Assembly (NCBI GenBank): GCA_000149265.1
Contig: CH002006.1
Span: forward strand, 1,071,570-1,135,569
Direction of reading: 5' to 3'
DNA length: 64,000 bases
Origin: Ciona savignyi
Taxonomy: Eukaryota; Chordata; Ascidiacea; Phlebobranchia; Cionidae
The stretch's first letter is position 1. Each line of letters begins with the position of its first letter. The notes beneath the pieces are model-generated. The model was not told where the DNA came from and searched no databases. It saw only the letters and a list, made by a program, of their open reading frames with translations. Positions 59,201-64,000 of the stretch are shown here, one piece after another. The position numbers and the translations under genes are program-made.

Positions 59201-61487
59201 GTTACCCGCAGTTAGATAAATACAGAAAGGACGGTCTGCAAAGACAAAAACCGATTTTATACAAGTTCCAAAGTACAACATGTTTTTAACTGACTAGTAA
59301 AGTTAGTTTATCTTGCCAGAAGTAAAGTAAGCCAACTCGCATGTATTGTTTCTGTTCCATAAATTGTATTCAAATTATGTTAATTAGCATTCGGTATTAT
59401 GCTGTTGTTTTTTCCAATTTATTTAACGTCGCTAGTACAGCTAACCAATTCTGACTCTTTTAACTGTATAAAGGCAGTACTGTTTTGCCTATTGCCTTTC
59501 GTCTTGATATATGTAAATTCGTGAAAGCCTGGAATATTATTGTTTCATTTTACGGAAAACGTAACGTAACACAGCCGGTTTCAGAAATTGTACTTAACAA
59601 AACAACAAATAGTAGTAACAAAGCGGGTATTATTCATTATCTGACCTATATTAAAAACCGATTAAATTCGAATCACGTTTAGTATGCTTAGAATAGGATA
59701 GGATATTCATGTTTATCCCCGTGAATGGAAAACCAAGGGGGTTAACACACGGGCAATCGTCAGATTACCTCGCGCCCACCGTCGGGTTACCGGAGCTATT
59801 GAAGTGTGTTGTGATTCAGACGTTTCTTTAAATTTTGTAGAACCCATTAATTTGCTGGGTACTTTAATATAAAGAGTTTTGTATTCATTTTTCTGATGTT
59901 GGATATTAATATTTCATTCTTGTGGGTTGTAGAATAACAGACTTGGAACCTAGAATATCAATCCCACGCATCAGTCGTATTGGCTGTTCTATTGATTTGC
60001 GTTTAATATTTAATATAACTTCAATATTTTCGATCGACCCAAATGAATTGCCTTTATTGAGATAAGAGTCAAATGCCTTGCCATAGGGATCATATGTAGA
60101 CTAATCTTGGTAGGATAGAATATGTTTATTTCCGTGAATAGGAAAACGCAAGAGGCGTTAATACACTGGTAATCGTAAAATTACTTTACGTGCCCACCGC
60201 CTAGTTACCGGAGCTATTGCAGTGTGTTGTGTATGATTAAGATAGTTCCTAAATTTGGTGGCACATTAATCCACTGGGGCTAAAGATCGAACCTACTGGT
60301 TTCTGTAACCTGGCATTAGGCCTAAGAACACGCGGTTATAGCATAAACTATACCTTACAACCCTATGATGTTGTAACTGAATCAAATTTGAAAACGACAT
60401 CTAAATAACAACGGTCTTAGCGACGAAACCTTAATGAATTCGAAACTGAGCTCGAAATTTTCAAAACGTTTACTTTTGTCATGTAACGGTTGTTCGGTGG
60501 ATAACGTCGACGATATTTACCCCATAGGTTGTGGGATCGATATTCTTTCACTACATTTTGTCCTTGGTCTAGACCAGCGTTTCTCAAACTATGGGTCGCG
60601 ACCCACCGGTGGGTAGCGAAAAGTTATAGAAAGCTCTGATTAACTATACTGGCTATTTCCTATTCAAAAACCAAGGGGAAATTATCACAATTGTGACATC
60701 ACACAATCTTGAATCGTGGCGTGATCCCAGAGGTGTGTTCCTTTGCAGCGATAGCGTAACCTTGAAACCAACAACAACTATATATAAAGTTAAGTGGGTC
60801 GCCATAAATTGTGATAATTAATAGTGGGTCCCAACTCTAAAAAGTTTGAGAACCACTGGTCTAGACAATTAAGGTTCCATTTATCGATCCAATGCATTCT
60901 AATTCATTTACAAAATCGTTTACAAAATCTAATTAATTTCAAATATTGGACACACAGCAATGGCCCTTGTAATACGGATCAAACGGTTTCCGGTGGTATA
61001 ACGGGCTGTCCCAAAATTTATACCCCTGAGGATAAAGAATGCCAAATTCTGTCACAAGAAAAATACAGTTTTGACTTATTGCTTGAAAATATTATTACTT
61101 TATGATTGAATTTTTGACTGTATGCTTGAATCTACTTTGCATTAGATTATGACTGGATTTTTTGACTTTATACTTAAATATACTTAGCTTTACTTTATGC
61201 TTTAAATTTTCGCACCCCATGCTTAAATCTACTTAATTTATGTGTTTGAGTATTTTGACTGTATTCTTGAATCTACTTTACATTATGCCTGATTTTTTTG
61301 ACTTTATACCTTCAAATACTTTTTTTACTTTGTGCTTTAAATTTTATGACCCCATGCTTAAATCTACGTTTCGTTGACTTTATTCTTGATATACGTACTT
61401 TCGCGCCTTAGGGTCATGAACGCTTTCCCGGAAAACTACCGGAAACACTTGTCCGAGGTCTACGTCGATAGAAATCAGCATTCCTAA
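53206..61487 (+). CDS. Weakly supported two-exon hypothetical gene
   Basis: Exon 1, 53206-53400, reads from an ATG with G at +4: MAKENGSHISDLKSGRSARS, then basic and Cys-containing text ending LRWFDFNKRRFS, with donor AAG/GTAGGT in phase 2. A candidate continuation at 61412 follows an acceptor (CGCCTTAG) in the fitting phase and gives VMNAFPENYRKHLSE and a stop at 61487, total 89 aa. No family is recognised. The intron would be about 8 kb, unusually long here, and other exons may be missed. Exon 1 starts about 420 bp from the probable RPS5 leader, in divergent orientation. Confidence 0.28.
53404..54255. other. No gene seen
   Basis: AT-rich sequence after the hypothetical exon. No recognised repeat. 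Confidence 0.4.
54260..54500. repeat. Two SINE family 1 pieces in inverted orientation
   Basis: 54260-54417 is reverse (TTTATCCCCGTGAATGAG to head complement, with an internal deletion). 54428-54497 is a forward tail (GTGTTAACCCCCTTAG to ATATCCTATCC). Confidence 0.82.
54885..54945 (+). repeat. SINE family 1 tail fragment
   Basis: CCAGTGTGTTAACCCCC to CATGAATATCCTATCC. Confidence 0.85.
55258..55398 (+). repeat. Retroposon family 3, (AAACT)n-tailed
   Basis: GACGTGTTCTAACGACTGTCG, CCGTTTTCCAAATTTTTATC, ending AAAACTAAACTAAAC. Close match to 56951-57142. Confidence 0.78.
55610..55880 (-). repeat. SINE family 1, diverged copy
   Basis: Reverse copy with scattered insertions, from TTTTATCCATGTAAATG to the head complement GGCGACGCACTCG. 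Confidence 0.72.
56515..56630 (-). repeat. SINE family 2 copy
   Basis: CCAAGTTTCGAACCCACGA (B-box complement) through GCGTTAACCATTCGGCCACA. A second decayed piece is at 56885-56940. Confidence 0.83.
56951..57142 (+). repeat. Retroposon family 3 with triplicated internal word
   Basis: Same family as 55258-55398, but TGTTCTAACGACTGTCGTTT is repeated three times before the tail. Confidence 0.78.
57203..57310 (+). repeat. SINE family 2 copy
   Basis: ACGGCCGTTTGGTTGAGTGG, internal GATACATATACCGATTC, ending GGCTCGATTAAAAA. Confidence 0.83.
57592..57795. mobile_element. GGGAAAACTACAAGGAGG MITE
   Basis: TGGGAAAACTACAAGGAGG at the left and TTCTTTTAGTGTTGCCCC at the right. The flanks ACGTCTCTT and CCGTCTCGT match at 7 of 9. 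Confidence 0.82.
57800..57912 (+). repeat. SINE family 2 copy
   Basis: It lies directly after the MITE. Internal ATATACC, GGGTTCGAAATTTAGC and an A-rich end. Confidence 0.72.
57913..59690. other. No gene seen
   Basis: 1.8 kb of AT-rich DNA without recognised exon or repeat family. A frame at 59485-59682 has no family signature. Confidence 0.45.
59692..59865 (-). repeat. SINE family 1, 3' half
   Basis: Reverse copy from GGATAGGATATTCATG, truncated at ATTTGCTGGGT. Confidence 0.88.
60106..60290 (-). repeat. SINE family 1, diverged 3' part
   Basis: Reverse copy from TAGGATAGAATATG to CCACTGGGGCT. A decayed family 2 SINE follows at about 60380-60460. Confidence 0.75.
60567..60866. mobile_element. 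Short hAT-type element with exact palindromic TSD
   Basis: Element 60575-60858 (284 bp) with ends CAGCGTTTCTCAAACT and AGTTTGAGAACCACTG. GTCTAGAC flanks both sides and is itself a palindrome. Confidence 0.94.
61105..61385. repeat. Two ~140-bp tandem units
   Basis: Each unit runs TTTTGACTGTAT(G/T)CTTGAATC, TTTTTTGACTTTATAC, and GCTTTAAATTTT to CCCCATGCTTAAATCTAC. Confidence 0.8.
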
Positions 61488-61884
61488 TATAGCATTCCAG
61501 CCGGGATTACGTCATGCAGCTTTTCATTTTGATGAAAGATTAGCGACTGGGCCCTTCATTAGCTAGTCTGTTAAGCTCTGACTGGTATGAACAGATAAGC
61601 GTTTTCCAAGAAAGATGCTGCATAGACAACAGTTGTATGTTATGCATATGTAGACAAAATGTATAGTAAGGACAATAATAAAGAAAGCTGTAACACTTAT
61701 CAGCAATTTCTTTGAAATTGAAACGTCGAGAAAATCGGTACTCGTAGTAATTTATATACTAGATAAATCTCCGATTAATAGTAATACTATGTGTGTATGT
61801 ATATATATATATATTGTTTAGTCAGTGCGCATAGTGCGCTTTTTTCATAAAATATTTGGAAAATCAAAGTGTAACAATTATGGC

Positions 61885-61995
61885 AGGGAAATGTGGCTCA
61901 AATGGACAGATTGTTTGCTTATCAAAGTGTATTGGTGTACCCATATATATTTTATCGGGACTTTGGAAATGTGGCGCATATGGACAAGTCTATTA
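61885..61995. repeat. Outlying units of the ~73-bp minisatellite
   Basis: ATGGACAGATTGTTTGCTTATCAAAG and ATGGACAAGTCTATTAGTTTATCAAGG lie about 80 bp apart. They resemble the array at 27.8-28.8 kb. Confidence 0.6.
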
Positions 61996-62304
61996 GTTTA
62001 TCAAGGTTAACATATATGCACTGTTAAATATAGCCCAATCTATAGATCGGCGTGCAATGGTTTGGTCCCGCGAATCGAGCCATTTGTAGTATTGGATCCC
62101 TTATGTATTAGTGCAGCGTGCTGAATAAAGATGTGTCAAGAGCTTAGATTATTCTGTTAGCCATGCTTGAATGAAAACAACGGAACCCTGACTGACAGTG
62201 TTGGGAATATGTATATAGCCGATTTTTAGCTTCTAAAAATGCGGGAAGATAGTATTTAGATCTATGCGATCTATACGGAAATCTAAACGTGAGTTCCATG
62301 AAAA

Positions 62305-62545
62305 ACTAAAACCAGAAACATTAAAAGGGGGGAAATATGAAAGAACGATAGTAACTGCACACTGAATTGAGGATTATGTGGTTTTAGTTAGATTTGTGAA
62401 TGTGGTTTAGATTTGTGAAAGTTAGCTTTAGTTCTTAGGTGGTGACTTTATTATTTGGTACAGGATTAGAAATATACTTTAAAGTTTTAGTAGGCAGTTT
62501 CCTTCCTTTTCCCCTTGCACATTTCCCCTATTTTAGTTTTACCCG
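62305..62545. mobile_element. Diverged MITE of the GGGAAAACTAAAAGG family
   Basis: Core AACTGCACACTGAATTGAGG and TTTTAGTAGGCAGTTTCC with frayed ends. Confidence 0.7.
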
Positions 62546-62609
62546 TTTCATGTTCCAAAAATAATATATTGAGTTTATGCGGTTTTTGAGAAAGAGCTCT
62601 TCCCGTGCG

Positions 62610-62805
62610 GGGAAAACTAAAGAAAGGAAAAGCGGAAAAGGAGGGAAACTACACACTAAAACGAATATTAAGGCATTAGAGTAAGTTTTAAACATGGGGT
62701 TGGTATAAGGGTTAGTTATGGGGTTGAGATTAGTGTTTAGGGCAAGGTTTAAATTAGTTTCCAAAGTTTTAGTAAACAGTTTCCCTCCTTTTCGTGTTGC
62801 CCTTT
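62610..62805. mobile_element. MITE of the GGGAAAACTAAAAGG family
   Basis: GGGGAAAACTAAAGAAAGG at the left and TTTCCCTCCTTTTCGTGTTGCCC at the right, only 65 bp from the preceding copy. Confidence 0.82.
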
Positions 62806-64000
62806 TCGTACTTGCAAATTGCATGGAATAGTCCAGGGAAGCAAAATTACCCAAGCCGCCATTGCCTTGGTTTAGACGTAAATTAAAATATCGATTTAAC
62901 CTTTCCGTTCAAATGCGGTAAACCGCATCCTTTATATCAATGCCAGAAAACCGTCCTTGTTATTTAGTGATAGGGTTGTATTTAATTTACAACGGTGTTT
63001 GCCCAGATAGATGTTATTTGTGAAATAAAACCTTCGAATATAAAACAAACATGAAATGGGACGAATAACTAACTAATTTTTCTGGATTGGTGGACTGAAT
63101 ATACGTACTTATAATAAAAATACCATTTCATTTAACATAAACATGATACTAAAACGATTCCAACATGCACCATTGAAAAACGGCTTTGATAAATGTACTT
63201 TTACGACTGCCATTTTGCTCTTTATCCCATTTTGCAATTTATTATAGTTTAAGTGTATGTTTTTTTTAATAATTGTTTTAAAATTCGAAACCAAAGTAAA
63301 ATGAACTAAAACTATAACAATATTCTATCCGTAACAAGTAACGTAAAATCTTATGATATTTAACCACATCTTTCTTGCTTTTATGTCTGATTTTCTGCAA
63401 TATTAAGACATCAAAGCAAATACTATATTAAATAAACATCCCTGTTAATATAGGCGTCTTATGTTTTATTAGTAGAATTTTGTTAAATTGTATAGATTTT
63501 ATCTTTTGATAATATAACAGAACATTATGTTTAAAGGCTGCGCAAATCTACGTTGTAGCGATGATAGTATTAGTTTTTAGAAATTGATTTGAAATAATAG
63601 TGTTGTGTGCTGTTGCTTATATTTCTCTGCTTGTAATTAAACGAACTACATAAGTTTAATTCCATTAAAGTAGACCTAATTAGTTATCTCTTTTTTAAAG
63701 CAGCTTAAGCATGTCGTAAGGGAAATCACCTGCCAGGGCGGGTTTCGAACTCACGACCTCAGAAACACGCAGCAGATTAGTGGTTTGAACAAAATCCGCA
63801 AAAACGTATTATATAATACTTATATAAGTGACCCGAACACTATTGAATAAAGGTTTGAACCAAAACAGTCAGTAATCGCGCCTTAATCATGTTTACAACA
63901 CATTTAAATAGCCCCGGTAATCCAACGGTGCGCATAAAGAAACTAAAAAAAAATCTTAGAGAAAAAAATTTTTAATATGTTAAAATTATCAACATTAAAA
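62806..64000. other. No gene seen
   Basis: AT-rich. It contains a decayed (AAACT)-type retroposon at about 63160-63310 and, near 63733-63790, a tRNA-like stretch on minus (B-box GAGTTCGAAACCCGCC) that looks SINE-derived. No coding exon was recognised. Confidence 0.45.

Overview
This window is nuclear DNA of a small-intron animal genome. It is most likely a tunicate of the Ciona type. The inference rests on compact multi-exon vertebrate-like genes (SEC22B, RPS5, SLC2- and SLC7-type transporters), a dense load of tRNA-derived SINEs and short inverted-repeat elements, and a small secreted Arg-rich peptide gene laid out like ascidian antimicrobial-peptide precursors. Species identity is not proven from sequence alone.

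Layout. 1-1151: a hAT-type element with an exact 8-bp target duplication and a second hAT element nested inside. 1221-6622 (+): an SLC7-family amino-acid transporter, disturbed by local duplications and with one coding exon split by a SINE. 6716-14330: a three-layer nest, in which a short MITE is split by an old solo LTR, itself split by a young full-length BEL/Pao retrotransposon (7010-14074, coding on -). 14560-17075: SINEs and a 24-bp minisatellite. 18045-18749 (+): an intronless PNPO-like flavoprotein gene. 20005-24449 (-): a complete five-exon SLC2/GLUT-type sugar transporter of 501 aa. 24450-30000: no gene seen, but a ~73-bp degenerate minisatellite. 30000-37930: three diverged copies of a duplicated unit holding an unrecognised Cys-containing minus-strand exon, with an intact secreted cationic peptide gene (35029-35419, own TATA box) in one unit and a wrecked copy in another. 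38991-43905 (+): complete SEC22B, 215 aa, five exons. 45715-48394: a hAT-type element split by a TTAA-flanked transposon with ~585-bp inverted repeats, which carries a degraded THAP domain (+) and an overlapping antisense Cys-rich P2X7-ballast-like domain (-). 49035-51887 (-): complete RPS5, 204 aa, plus a probable pyrimidine-rich leader exon near 52.76 kb. 53200-64000: mostly introns or intergenic DNA with SINEs and MITEs, and one weakly supported two-exon gene.

The genes are unrelated housekeeping and transport functions and form no operon. The most interesting material is the THAP plus Cys-rich long-inverted-repeat element, the Arg-rich peptide gene with its duplicated neighbourhood, the SINE-split SLC7 exon that could be spliced as a new intron, and the repeated pattern of partially duplicated exon/acceptor segments in SEC22B and RPS5.

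All coordinates and motif readings were made by eye. Splice sites were chosen by phase continuity and protein-family alignment, without transcript data.
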